DNA from: Chamaesiphon sp041738715
Lineage (GTDB): Bacteria > Cyanobacteriota > Cyanobacteriia > Cyanobacteriales > Chamaesiphonaceae
Assembly: GCA_041738715.1 (NCBI GenBank)
Contig: JBGSPI010000099.1
Coordinates: forward strand, 1-64,000
Length of the DNA stretch: 64,000 nt
Direction: 5' to 3'
The notes beneath the pieces were generated by a model. The model made no database searches and was not told the origin of the DNA. It saw only the letters and a program-made list of their open reading frames with translations. Position 1 is the first letter of the stretch. Every line of letters begins with the position of its first letter. Positions 28,795 to 37,371 of the stretch are shown piece by piece. Both the position numbers and the translations under genes were made by a program.

Positions 28795-30138
28795 CTATTT
28801 CTTAATTGGGGGTGATGTCTTCCGATAATTGGCTGGGGGTAATGCCTGCTGATTGCGCACTGGGGGAAGAAGTAGCTGTGCGCGTGCGGGAGGTAGTGCT
28901 AATGTAAATTTGTCAGCAAAATACTGAGAATACCGCCGCTGATTGGTATTCATTGCAGCTACCAATGCAAAAGTGATGAGGATGTATCTCTCTTCCAAGA
29001 CGTTGTGGCTGAAGATGCCCCACAAACCCATAAAAATTGCATAACAAATTAAGATAATTTTCTGCTCGCCTTTGTTGTTATAAACTACTGCAAAGATCGC
29101 TCCTGGCAAGAAAATCAGACCGATGATCCCATTGTCAACCATGTAATAAAGATACATGTTGTGTGTCGAGAAAGGAGCCACAGTCCACTTATTTGTAGAA
29201 CCCAAACCATTCCCCCAAAAGGGGCGTTCGCCAAACATCTTCCAAGCTTCTCTGGCAACTGCCTTACGATCTTGGGATGATTCATCCGCCAAATCAGGAT
29301 TTTGGAATTGTTCTAGTCGGTTTAAAACGTTCCAGTATGAACCATCGATACTGCCACTAAAATAATTACTTAGCGCGCTGAGTGGATTAACCACAACTAG
29401 AAACGAGACGAGAATTAACATCGGCACAATTACTGTCCGGCGTTTATTTGATAACACGCGCCCACCAATCAGTAATATTACAGCAATCAACCAACCTAAG
29501 ATGGCTCCTCGGGTAAATGTCAACAGAATGCCCAGACCTACAAATAACATAAATAGCCAGCGCAAGGGCTTAGCGATCGTTGTAATAGTTAGCAGCATAC
29601 CGAGCATCAAAGCCGCACTCGTCTTGGTCGGATTGACATAAAGTCCGGCTGGACGACCGACATTCAATGGACTGAAGATGCCAGGATTAGCTAACTCATA
29701 AAAATTATTAAATACAGCCAAGATAACTGCTGCAATAATTGCGTATTTGACTTGCTTTAATGACTTTTGTTCGTAAAGAACATACATCAAACAAACAAAG
29801 AAAATTGATAAGATTCTATTCCGAAAATCTTGCATTGATATTTCGTCGGCACTCACTGTCATCACCGATAGAAGTGCGATCGTGCCATAAATCACCAAAC
29901 CAATCACGAGAGATTTCGGCATGGTGACTATTTTTCGAGCAAATGGTAATGCTAAAACAGCAAATATCCCGATCCATGCCAATACATTCAATGGAGAAAT
30001 TCCTCCCTCTACTAGATAGTCAGGAATTTCTGAAAAAAACAAAAATGTCGCGGCGATCGAGAGTAAATATTGATATCGATCGAGAAAAATTTGCAGCTTG
30101 CTTTTCGGCAAGATTAACTGTGATGCATTGATTAACAT
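28795..30138 (-). CDS. O-antigen ligase/polymerase family membrane protein
   Basis: The 447-residue protein has about eleven hydrophobic segments. Its large periplasmic loop contains FGERPFWGNGLGSTN followed by FSTHNMYLYYMVDNGIIG, the Wzy_C signature with the conserved HN(M/L) motif. Such proteins polymerise polysaccharide repeat units or ligate them to lipid. The C-terminus is a Pro-rich tail (ALPPARAQLLLPPVRNQQAL). It is the first gene of the minus-strand group 28757-24525. Polymerase versus ligase function cannot be decided here. Confidence 0.9.
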   Translation of the reverse strand: MLINASQLILPKSKLQIFLDRYQYLLSIAATFLFFSEIPDYLVEGGISPLNVLAWIGIFAVLALPFARKIVTMPKSLVIGLVIYGTIALLSVMTVSADEISMQDFRNRILSIFFVCLMYVLYEQKSLKQVKYAIIAAVILAVFNNFYELANPGIFSPLNVGRPAGLYVNPTKTSAALMLGMLLTITTIAKPLRWLFMLFVGLGILLTFTRGAILGWLIAVILLIGGRVLSNKRRTVIVPMLILVSFLVVVNPLSALSNYFSGSIDGSYWNVLNRLEQFQNPDLADESSQDRKAVAREAWKMFGERPFWGNGLGSTNKWTVAPFSTHNMYLYYMVDNGIIGLIFLPGAIFAVVYNNKGEQKIILICYAIFMGLWGIFSHNVLEERYILITFALVAAMNTNQRRYSQYFADKFTLALPPARAQLLLPPVRNQQALPPANYRKTSPPIKK

Positions 30139-30344
30139 GTGGATGAATGAAGTGTTGAAGTTGACCCAATATTATTTTGTTTAAAAAATGTTTTATCCAG
30201 ATTAAATTTAGACTATCTATGCTTCACAGCATCTCGATTCTAGAGTAGCTATCAATATTGATTAAAGCCTTGCTTTTGATTGAAATGAGGATCTTAGGGG
30301 ACATTCTAGCTGATTTCAGGTTCTCGCCACATCCGCTAAATGAT

Positions 30345-30385
30345 GTAAGGAAGGGACGGGGGACGAGGGGATGGGGGGACTGGCT
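30345..30385. repeat. GGGGAC-rich heptanucleotide repeat
   Basis: Degenerate GGGACGG, GGGACGA, GGGGATG and GGGGACT units occur back to back, a short copy of the tandem heptamer seen at 42101. It borders the PKD-domain fragment. Confidence 0.6.
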
Positions 30386-30404
30386 TGCACGCAAAGTCGA
30401 AGTG

Positions 30405-30627
30405 GTGTCGTTACATGCGTCGCTGGCGGTGGCTGTGAGTTGGACTGTTTCTCCTTCTTTAATATTGGTGGGGATATCGACGGTATTAATCGTGGGTGCG
30501 AGGTTGGTGACGGTGACTTTGATGGTTTCGGTGGTGTTGGCTCCGTCGTTGTCAGTGATGCTGACGGTAACGTTATGATTGCCGTTATCGGCAAATTGAT
30601 GGGTAATATTTTGACCGATGACAGGTT
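30405..30627 (-). pseudogene. PKD/Ig-like domain fragment of a large surface protein
   Basis: Read on the minus strand, the frame gives HQFADNGNHNVTVSITDNDG, then TETIKVTVTNLAPTIN, then IKEGETVQLTATASDA. This is the end of one PKD-type repeat, the NLAPTI hinge and the start of the next, as in large cyanobacterial adhesin-like proteins. It is closed by a stop on one side (rc GTTAA near 30627) and runs into the heptamer repeat on the other. About 70 residues survive out of what must have been a very large protein. No other part of it is visible in the window. Confidence 0.72.
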
Positions 30628-30637
30628 AACTGCCATC

Positions 30638-30761
30638 ACGATACCTGTCTAAATGTTATTTGGCCGCCAGATAAAAGTTTGGCTACCGTGTGAATGTACC
30701 TTCTCACAGTAGCTTCTGCCAATTTTATTTCGCCCAGATTTAACATTTAGACAGGTATCGT
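30638..30761. mobile_element. MITE-like element, 124 bp, 21-bp perfect terminal inverted repeats
   Basis: ACGATACCTGTC... at 30638-30658 is the exact reverse complement of 30741-30761 over 21 bases. The interior (about 80 bases) has weaker self-complementarity (GGCTACCGTGTGA against TCTCACAGTAGC). No transposase is encoded. No obvious target duplication is visible at the edges. It lies between the PKD fragment and the membrane-protein/ABC cassette, so it could supply the promoter or mark an integration boundary. Confidence 0.75.
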
Positions 30762-30841
30762 TTTTATTACTTGGCTTTGCAGATCGGCTAGATATTTTGG
30801 GAAACATAGTAGTATAGACGCGATTGGAGAAGGATTTGAAA

Positions 30842-31243
30842 GTGAACACTAATGAGTCATGGTCGGCTGGCGATAAAAACCCCTGGTTTAGATTTGTGGT
30901 GGGAGGCTTTCTATTATGGACTTTGCTTCTGAGCATTACAACTCTGAGTATTCAACATTCATCTTCTCCCATGATTCACTGGGGAGGTATTTCGAGACCA
31001 GAGCATTGCCAGCCCAATGGAACTGACACTAAGTGCCCCGATCTCCCAAAAAAGACAGGTGATGCGCGTGAGAAGAAACCCCCGAAACCCGATCCAAATC
31101 CAAATTCTGATGTAATTGGAGTAGTTGTAGGCGTAGCTAGTGTCGTAGGTTTCTTGATGTTAGCTCCAGGCGCTCCCGTTGCTCTTATTGCCGGAGTTGG
31201 AATTATGACGTGGCTTGTTGTGCGGTCTACATTAAGCAAATAG
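30842..31243 (+). CDS. Small membrane protein A, unknown function
   Basis: I place the start at GTG 30842 because GGAGAAGG lies about nine bases upstream. TTGs at 30824 and 30836 are alternatives. The product of about 133 residues has TM1 (VVGGFLLWTLLLSITTL) and an extracytosolic loop with two cysteines eight residues apart (HCQPNGTDTKCP). The loop continues into a Lys- and Pro-rich stretch (KKPPKPDPNPN), and a hydrophobic hairpin runs to the C-terminus (IGVVVGVASVVGFLMLAPGA, IAGVGIMTWLVV). Architecture and C-terminal sequence resemble the next gene. No known family is recognised. It is the first gene of a three-gene unit with an ABC exporter. Confidence 0.6.
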   Translation: MNTNESWSAGDKNPWFRFVVGGFLLWTLLLSITTLSIQHSSSPMIHWGGISRPEHCQPNGTDTKCPDLPKKTGDAREKKPPKPDPNPNSDVIGVVVGVASVVGFLMLAPGAPVALIAGVGIMTWLVVRSTLSK

Positions 31244-31297
31244 AAACTTTCCATTGATTCCTAACTTTCAAATAAACCTTATACCCAAGGATTAATC

Positions 31298-31714
31298 ATG
31301 CAATCGAATCCAAGTACCTCTAATGAATCGGATGATATTGTTCCTCGGACTGAGACTCCCCTTTCTAAACCTCCTTTATCAAAAATCCAAAAATTCGGTA
31401 CATCTTTTGGAGAAAAGCTGAAAACCGTTCTTGTTTCAGTATCTTCAGTTCCAAGCACTAAGCTAATTTTAGGAACTGTGCTTCTGCTTAGTATATTTGC
31501 AACTTTTTTGACTTTTGCAAAAGGAAGTACTCTTTGTCTCTTGAGTGACTGTAGCCCTACAGTATTTCCGCCTCCACCAGGAAATGAATTTTGGGCATTT
31601 GCAGGCGGTACATTAGTGTTAATAGTACTAACAACATTGATGGGTATCCCACTCCTACCTGCTGTCGGTATTGCAACAGGAATTTGGTTCCTTATCAGCA
31701 AAACTAGCCATTAA
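31298..31714 (+). CDS. Small membrane protein B, related to protein A
   Basis: The 138-residue protein has a soluble N-terminus of about 55 residues and TM1 (KLILGTVLLLSIFATFLTF). A short loop with two cysteines (LCLLSDCSP) leads into FPPPPGN, and a C-terminal hydrophobic hairpin ends IATGIWFLISKTSH. The last 30 residues align with protein A (VGIMTWLVVRSTLSK against VGIATGIWFLISKT), so the two are probably distant duplicates. The gap to the ABC gene is 13 bases, which indicates co-transcription. It could be an exported peptide precursor, an accessory subunit or a partner of the exporter. Nothing in the sequence decides this. Confidence 0.62.
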   Translation: MQSNPSTSNESDDIVPRTETPLSKPPLSKIQKFGTSFGEKLKTVLVSVSSVPSTKLILGTVLLLSIFATFLTFAKGSTLCLLSDCSPTVFPPPPGNEFWAFAGGTLVLIVLTTLMGIPLLPAVGIATGIWFLISKTSH

Positions 31715-31727
31715 TAAGAAATAGACT

Positions 31728-33179
31728 ATGAAATTGATTGAACTTCGCGATGTTTCTAAGACTTTTCACACTTGGTTTGATCGTAAGCCTGTCCTTACAA
31801 ATATCAACTTGAGTATCTGTCAAGGAGAATTTGTTGTCTTGGTTGGTGAAAATGGTGCAGGGAAAACGACCTTAGTAAACCTAATTTTGGGATTAATGAC
31901 ACCAAGCAGTGGTGAGGTTAATCTCATGGGACTATCACCCAAGTCTCCTGAATCAAAAAATCACGTTGGGGTAGTTTTTCAAGAAGCTAATCTTCCTGAA
32001 AATATGAAGGTAAAAGAATTGATTAGACTTGTCAGGAGTTATTACCCAAATGCTCGATCAACAGAGGAACTTCTGAGCGCGTTCAAACTTGATAAAAAAC
32101 AAGATAATTGGGTAGCCCAATTATCAGGTGGGTGGAAGCAGCGTCTTTATTTCGCTCTAGCCTTAGCCAGTAATCCAGAACTTTTAATTCTTGATGAACC
32201 CACAAAAGAGATGGATGATTCAGCTTATGAGGAGTTCTGGAAACAGATCGAAAATTGCCAGACAAGAGGCGTAGCAATCTTAATGGTTACGCATCTTAAA
32301 TCTGATCGAGAACGCTTAACTAAAATGGCGAATCGGATTGTCACTTTACACAGTATGGATGAAGTGCCTGCTAGTGGGCAGCTAAGTGAAAATTTATTGG
32401 ATAGTACTCTTAAAGTAACGCAATCTGATAAATCTAGTGTAGTTGAGCAATTATCATCTTCCCAATTACGATCGGTAAATCATGTAAATTTGTTCATCCA
32501 GCAATTTTGGGCAGAGATACTTCAGTTGTTACGAACACCTCTTTTTCTGTTCGGAATCTTACTATTTGCCGGGATTTCAGCCGTAATTCCAGGTGGAAAT
32601 GAAATAACTATGATCGGACTTAGTGGATTGACTCTATTAACGATAGCATTCGATCGCGTAGGAAAACGAGTAGCTATTGAGCGAAAAAATCGCTGGTTAA
32701 AATTTTTGAGATCTACCCCTCTCCCTGCAGATATATATATTGCGGTTAAAGTTTCGACTGCATTGCTAATTGGGGTATTCAGTTTGATACTAATTTTCGT
32801 ATTGAATGCCAGATTGCATCCACTTCCTGAAGTTAGCAACTGGGCAACTCTACTTTTAAGTTTACTTGTGGGGATCGTACCCTTTACGTTCTTAGGATTG
32901 GGGCTGAGTTATTCCATCGATCCAAAAAGTTATGATTCTATTGCTGGTTTAATTATCCCTGTTGGTATTGCAACTTGTGGCATACCGGTATTTTTATCAC
33001 CAATAGTACAAGATTTAGTCGCTTTTTCACCATTTTATCACTATGCACAATTAGTACTTTCGACGGTTGGTTCAGGGGATCATTATCTTTGGATACATCT
33101 TTTATGGTTAGCGTGGACTGGATTTGCCTTCGGTGCAGTAGCCGTTTGGACATACCAGCAAGATAGAGCTATCCAATAG
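31728..33179 (+). CDS. Fused ABC exporter (ATPase plus ABC-2/CcmB-like permease)
   Basis: The 483-residue protein joins an N-terminal ATPase to a C-terminal permease. Walker A is GENGAGKTT near residue 44, the Q-loop is GVVFQEANLP, the signature is QLSGGWKQRL and Walker B is LLILDEP followed by a TH switch. The permease, from residue about 262 onward, has six hydrophobic segments (for example LFLFGILLFAGISAVIPGG, TFLGLGLSYSI). Separate subunits are the rule for ABC-2 exporters, so the fusion with the ATPase first is uncommon. Half-transporters dimerise. The substrate is unknown, but the two small membrane proteins in front are the obvious candidates for cargo or partners. Confidence 0.87.
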   Translation: MKLIELRDVSKTFHTWFDRKPVLTNINLSICQGEFVVLVGENGAGKTTLVNLILGLMTPSSGEVNLMGLSPKSPESKNHVGVVFQEANLPENMKVKELIRLVRSYYPNARSTEELLSAFKLDKKQDNWVAQLSGGWKQRLYFALALASNPELLILDEPTKEMDDSAYEEFWKQIENCQTRGVAILMVTHLKSDRERLTKMANRIVTLHSMDEVPASGQLSENLLDSTLKVTQSDKSSVVEQLSSSQLRSVNHVNLFIQQFWAEILQLLRTPLFLFGILLFAGISAVIPGGNEITMIGLSGLTLLTIAFDRVGKRVAIERKNRWLKFLRSTPLPADIYIAVKVSTALLIGVFSLILIFVLNARLHPLPEVSNWATLLLSLLVGIVPFTFLGLGLSYSIDPKSYDSIAGLIIPVGIATCGIPVFLSPIVQDLVAFSPFYHYAQLVLSTVGSGDHYLWIHLLWLAWTGFAFGAVAVWTYQQDRAIQ

Positions 33180-33342
33180 TTCAACATCTCAAAATACAAT
33201 ATCAATCTCTTGCATTAATCAAAGAATAGTGGAAACGATCGAGTTTCTGAATTACATGAATAGCATACTCCAAACATGCAAAGGTTAATAGCAATCTCTG
33301 ATAAATCAAAAAGACTTCAATCTGGTTAATTCGATCGAGTAA

Positions 33343-33511
33343 TCCCTACACTATGGGACTGGGGGACTGGGGGACTGTCAACTATTCCTTTCCCCCTGGT
33401 TGCCGAGCGAAGCCGTAATGCCAAGGGAAAGTCTCCGCCAACGCGTTCGCGAAGCGTTTGCCTCCGCAGAGGCATCCCCTTCTCCCACCGATGACTTATA
33501 GCTAGCAACTT
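33343..33511. repeat. Interspersed repeat ending TAGCAACTT, copy 1, with GGGGACT units
   Basis: Three GGGGACT-like heptamers are followed by a GC-rich segment with small palindromes (ACGCGTTCGCGAAGCGT, GCCTCCGCAGAGGC). The right end (CCCACCGATGAC...AGCTAGCAACTT) matches the ends of the elements at 34817 and 47908. The left edge is not clear. It occupies most of the roughly 500 bases between the ABC exporter and the first tandem glycosyltransferase. The rest of that gap is AT-rich and featureless. Confidence 0.6.
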
Positions 33512-33678
33512 GGATTATTAAAATAAATGAAATTGTAATAACGACATATTAAAGTGAAACATGTATAGCTTATAATTACCAATGTAAACAACGATCGATT
33601 GCGAATAATCTCGATTCTCTGGCAGATTGAGAATTATCTTGGTTGAGCTTCGATCGTCAAATAGTGGCAGGCGGGCAC

Positions 33679-34794
33679 ATGAAAGTTACTCTAGTTATCT
33701 ATTCAATGGAACTTGGCGGCGCGCAACGAGTGATGTCGATCGTGGCTAACTACTGGGCTACGCAGGGGTGGGATGTAACTTTAATTACACTAGTTGATCG
33801 ATCTCAACCATCCTTTTATCACTTAGAACCACAAATTAAATTGAAACAACTAGGGATTATTGGTGATTCACCCAATTTGTTCACCTTAGTTCAGACTGGT
33901 TGGCAGCGAATCAAGATATTACGGGCGGCAATTGTTGAGAGTGAGCCGGATGTCGTGATCAGTTTTCTCAATACTGGTAATGTGTTGACCCTAATTGCCT
34001 GCTGGAACTTAAATATACCGATCATTGTCAGCGAACATAGTTATCCCGCCTTTGAGGATGCCAATAAATTTTGGCAACTGTTGATGAAGTTAACCTATCG
34101 TCACGCCGATTTAGTCACAATATTAACCGAAAATGCTTTGCCATTCTATCCTGCCGAGCAGGGCTATCGATCGATAGTGATGCCCAATCCGGTGATTATC
34201 CCCACCGCAGAAGTGGTGACAGAGCAATTGTTGCCTAAGCCAAGTTTGATTGCACTAGGTAGACTGCATCCCGTTAAAGGTTTCGATCTATTGCTCCAAG
34301 CCTTCCACAGACTCTACGATCGATATTCTGATTGGAATTTAACCATCTTGGGTGAAGGGCCAAGTCGAGCCGAATTAGAAGAATTACGATCGCAACTAAA
34401 TTTAACCGATCGAGTTCACCTGCCTGGACAAGTGCAAAATGTCAATGCCTATCTGCGTCAGTCCGATATTTTTGTCTTATCGTCTCGATTTGAAGGGTTT
34501 CCGATGGCTTTATGTGAGGCGATGGCTTGCGGTTTACCCGTAATTGCAACTGATTGTTTGAGTGGTCCACGGGATATTATTACCGATCGAGTCGATGGGA
34601 TTTTAGTGCCGATGGAGGACTTGGATGCACTCACTGATGGATTGGCTGTCTTAATGTCCGATCCAGTGCAACGCCAACAATTGGCACAAGCTGCGCCCCA
34701 GGTACTCGATCGATTTGGCTTAGAGCAGGTGATGGAAATGTGGAATGATGCGATCGATCGAGCAATTAAGCATCGAATTTGCTCGGCGATCTAA
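33679..34794 (+). CDS. Glycosyltransferase family 4, tandem paralogue A
   Basis: The ATG at 33679 gives MKVTLVIYSMELGGAQRVMS, matching the starts of three paralogues downstream. A longer frame from TTG 33643 is less likely. The GT-B fold is shown by the N-terminal LGGAQRV loop, and the nucleotide-sugar site by LIALGRLHPVKGFDLLLQAF and SSRFEGFPMALCEAMACGLP, which contains the EX7E glutamates. The protein has 371 residues. GT4 enzymes transfer sugars with retention, and here the target is presumably the polysaccharide made by this region. It is the first of four tandem copies spread over 33.7-40.4 kb. Confidence 0.93.
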   Translation: MKVTLVIYSMELGGAQRVMSIVANYWATQGWDVTLITLVDRSQPSFYHLEPQIKLKQLGIIGDSPNLFTLVQTGWQRIKILRAAIVESEPDVVISFLNTGNVLTLIACWNLNIPIIVSEHSYPAFEDANKFWQLLMKLTYRHADLVTILTENALPFYPAEQGYRSIVMPNPVIIPTAEVVTEQLLPKPSLIALGRLHPVKGFDLLLQAFHRLYDRYSDWNLTILGEGPSRAELEELRSQLNLTDRVHLPGQVQNVNAYLRQSDIFVLSSRFEGFPMALCEAMACGLPVIATDCLSGPRDIITDRVDGILVPMEDLDALTDGLAVLMSDPVQRQQLAQAAPQVLDRFGLEQVMEMWNDAIDRAIKHRICSAI

Positions 34795-34816
34795 ACTATG
34801 CGTGGTTTATTTATCT

Positions 34817-34907
34817 AAGTTGCTAGTGATAAGTTATCGGTGAGGTTAGGGAATCGGGAATCGCATTTTGCTCCTAGTCCCCCCGTCTAAAAAGTAACTA
34901 GCAACTT
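34817..34907. repeat. MITE-like interspersed repeat, copy 2, 91 bp
   Basis: It begins AAGTTGCTAGTGAT...ATCGGTGAGGTTAGG and ends AAAAGTAACTAGCAACTT, so its ends are inverted repeats of AAGTTGCTAGT. It is the reverse orientation of 47908-48064, with which it shares both ends and the CCCCCG/CGGGGG block. It encodes nothing. Confidence 0.72.
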
Positions 34908-34936
34908 ACGTTATTACTTTATATTGGGCTAGGATA

Positions 34937-35962
34937 GTGGATCAAAAATCAAACTTCAATCTTTCTATTCACGGTTTACGCGGTTTTGCGGCAATCTTAG
35001 TCCTTTTCTTTCATGTCTATGGCATGGGGGCGAAAAATAATGTCCTTTGGTCATATCTTGAATTTGTCAAAGAACTTGGACCTTTTTTTGTGTGTATTTT
35101 TTTCTGTATTAGTGGTTTTCTCATTACACAAACTCTAGAAAAACATCAATCGCTGATAATTTTTGCAAAAAATCGACTCGTTCGGATCTATCCAGTCTTT
35201 TTGTTGCTGCATTTGATTATGTTCGCTTTCGGTCCAGTCTGGGGATATGATTGGATGGGGAGTCTACACTATATTAGTATTGATTACGTCAAGGCTTTTT
35301 TTGCTAATTTATTCTTTTTGCCAGGTATTTTAGATTTACCTATTGCCCAAAAAAATGCTTGGTCTCTTAGCTATGAAGCCTTGTTTTATATTTTGGCTGG
35401 ACTAGTTTGGAAAACGAGGAAAAAACTGACAGGAGTTCCCAAAACTATCTGCTTATCTCTGTTAGCAGCTATATCGGTTTTTGTCATTTACCATCGGGTG
35501 GACGCATCATTTTTCTTGATTGGTGTCGGTTGCTATTTTATCAAAAAATACGATCGTCTGCCCTCTACATACCGGATGGGATTGCCTGCGCTGATTGTCG
35601 CGGCGATCCTCTATGAGTTCCATCCATTACTTGCTTTTCCATTTTTGGTCATTTTCTTTGTTGAGGTCGTTCAAGAAGATGCTTTCTCAGCCCAATTACT
35701 CAGAACGCCCACAATGAGATTTTTAGGCACAATTAGCTATAGCCTGTACTTAATTCATCCATTTACAATGGATTTGGTTCGGAGTATTGCGGTGAAAGTT
35801 GCTCATACAAATATCTTAATTGGAGATGGAATCTTGATCGTCTGTGGCCCGATTACTTCTATTCTTGTAGCTTGGATTAGTTATGAATTAATCGAAAGAC
35901 AATTAACAAAAATAATCTTGAAGAAAATTCAACCTCAGCATCCAATCGTGGCAGACAAATAA
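34937..35962 (+). CDS. Acyltransferase family 3 (OafA/YrhL-like) membrane protein
   Basis: The 341-residue protein starts at GTG 34937 with an N-terminal IHGLRGFAAILVLFFHVYG. This contains the RGxAAxxV...FH motif of acyltransferase-3 proteins with the catalytic His. About ten membrane segments follow, including FFCISGFLITQTLEKH, NRLVRIYPVFLLLH (conserved Arg) and AWSLSYEALFYILAG (the WSL..E motif). Such enzymes acetylate or otherwise acylate surface glycans across the membrane. It sits between GT4 paralogues A and B, fitting polysaccharide decoration. Confidence 0.92.
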   Translation: MDQKSNFNLSIHGLRGFAAILVLFFHVYGMGAKNNVLWSYLEFVKELGPFFVCIFFCISGFLITQTLEKHQSLIIFAKNRLVRIYPVFLLLHLIMFAFGPVWGYDWMGSLHYISIDYVKAFFANLFFLPGILDLPIAQKNAWSLSYEALFYILAGLVWKTRKKLTGVPKTICLSLLAAISVFVIYHRVDASFFLIGVGCYFIKKYDRLPSTYRMGLPALIVAAILYEFHPLLAFPFLVIFFVEVVQEDAFSAQLLRTPTMRFLGTISYSLYLIHPFTMDLVRSIAVKVAHTNILIGDGILIVCGPITSILVAWISYELIERQLTKIILKKIQPQHPIVADK

Positions 35963-36203
35963 TCATAAAAACTACTTTGATTACAGTGATTCCTTCTGTT
36001 ATGCCTTGTTGATGAAGTCATTTGCAACACCATAAACTGTCTCACAGTAAGTAGAAAATAGCAACATTTCCGACCATTTATCCTCTAATCGGACAGCACA
36101 AGCGATGCCCGTGCAAAGTGTAATTGCTACCAGCAATTTAGCTAATTCTATTCAATAGTTAAATTCTATTATTATAATAGATGAAAACTGATGGTTGCTA
36201 TCT

Positions 36204-37310
36204 ATGAAGATTACCTTAGTAATTTATGCAATGGGTTTGGGCGGTGCCGAACGAGTCATGGCTATTTTGGCCAACTACTGGGCTACTCATGGCTGGGATG
36301 TCACTTTAATTACACTAGTCGATGGATCGAAACAGCCGTTCTATCCATTAGATCCTCAAGTTAAGCTTCAACCATTAGGCGTTGCGGGAGATTCCACTAA
36401 TCCGATCTCAGCAATCTGGAATTTCTGGCGACGGGTCAAAATATTACGAGCGGCAATTATCGCCAGTCAACCCGATGTAGTAATCAGTTTTATGAATACT
36501 GCCAGTGTCCTCACCCTAGTTGCTGGCTGGAATTCCGAGATTCCCGTAATTGTCAGCGAGCATATTTATCCAGGGTTTACAGAGGTCAACAAGGGCTGGC
36601 AATTGCTGATGAAGTGGACTTATCGGTATGCAGATAGGGTGACGCTACTCACTGAAAATGCCCTACCATTCTATCCTGCCAACAAGGGGTATAAATCGAT
36701 CGTTATGCCCAATCCCGTGCTGACCCCAGCACCCCCAGTCATCACCGAGCCATTACTGCCAACCCCTACCTTGGTAGCGATGGGACGACTGCACCCCCAA
36801 AAAGGCTTCGATCTCCTGCTCCAAGCCTTTGGGCAAGTCCAGGCTAAATATCCCGACTGGCATTTGACCATTTTGGGCGAAGGGGCGATGCGGGGTGAGT
36901 TGGAGCAACTTCGGGCAAAATTGGGCTTAATCGATCGAGTCCACCTACCTGGACAGGTGCAAAATGTCAATGAACATTTACGGCAAGCCGATATCTTCGT
37001 CATGTCATCTCGATTTGAAGGGTTTCCGATGGCTTTGTGTGAAGCGATGGCTTGTGGTTTACCAGTGATTTCCACTGACTGTCTGAGTGGTCCACGGGAA
37101 ATCGTTACCGATGGGGTTGATGGTGTCTTAGTGGCAGTGGATGATGTGGACGCTTTGGCGGCTGGTTTAGATGCCTTGATGTCAGATCCGGTTAAACGTC
37201 AGCAAATAGCTCAAGCCGCACCGCAAGTGCTAGAACGATTTGGCTTGGAGCGAGTGATGGGCATGTGGACAGATGCGATCAAACAAGTTGTCACACGGGG
37301 TCGAGATTGA
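36204..37310 (+). CDS. Glycosyltransferase family 4, tandem paralogue B
   Basis: The protein (368 residues from ATG 36204) starts MKITLVIYAMGLGGAERVMA. It has the GT4 motifs LVAMGRLHPQKGFDLLLQAF and SSRFEGFPMALCEAMACGLP. The in-frame TTG at 36195 adds three residues that the paralogue start does not support. Its mid-region is nearly identical at DNA level to paralogue C (around 36570-36660 against 37740-37830). Its N-terminal 95 residues and C-terminal third are nearly identical to paralogue D. It is separated from the acyltransferase by 240 non-coding bases. Confidence 0.93.
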   Translation: MKITLVIYAMGLGGAERVMAILANYWATHGWDVTLITLVDGSKQPFYPLDPQVKLQPLGVAGDSTNPISAIWNFWRRVKILRAAIIASQPDVVISFMNTASVLTLVAGWNSEIPVIVSEHIYPGFTEVNKGWQLLMKWTYRYADRVTLLTENALPFYPANKGYKSIVMPNPVLTPAPPVITEPLLPTPTLVAMGRLHPQKGFDLLLQAFGQVQAKYPDWHLTILGEGAMRGELEQLRAKLGLIDRVHLPGQVQNVNEHLRQADIFVMSSRFEGFPMALCEAMACGLPVISTDCLSGPREIVTDGVDGVLVAVDDVDALAAGLDALMSDPVKRQQIAQAAPQVLERFGLERVMGMWTDAIKQVVTRGRD

Positions 37311-37371
37311 TTCACCCCAGTCCAGAAGCCAGATTGATACTCATCTCATTAATAATTACTGATCGATATCA

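Noticed and set aside
30258..30652. Plus-strand frames over the PKD fragment
   Set aside because: The minus strand gives clean PKD-domain sequence. The plus-strand frames are hydrophobic shadows.
31067..31110. Pro- and Lys-rich stretch as a bacteriocin leader-cleavage site
   Set aside because: No double-glycine leader or other defined cleavage motif is present in the right place. The loop is more simply a linker between membrane segments.
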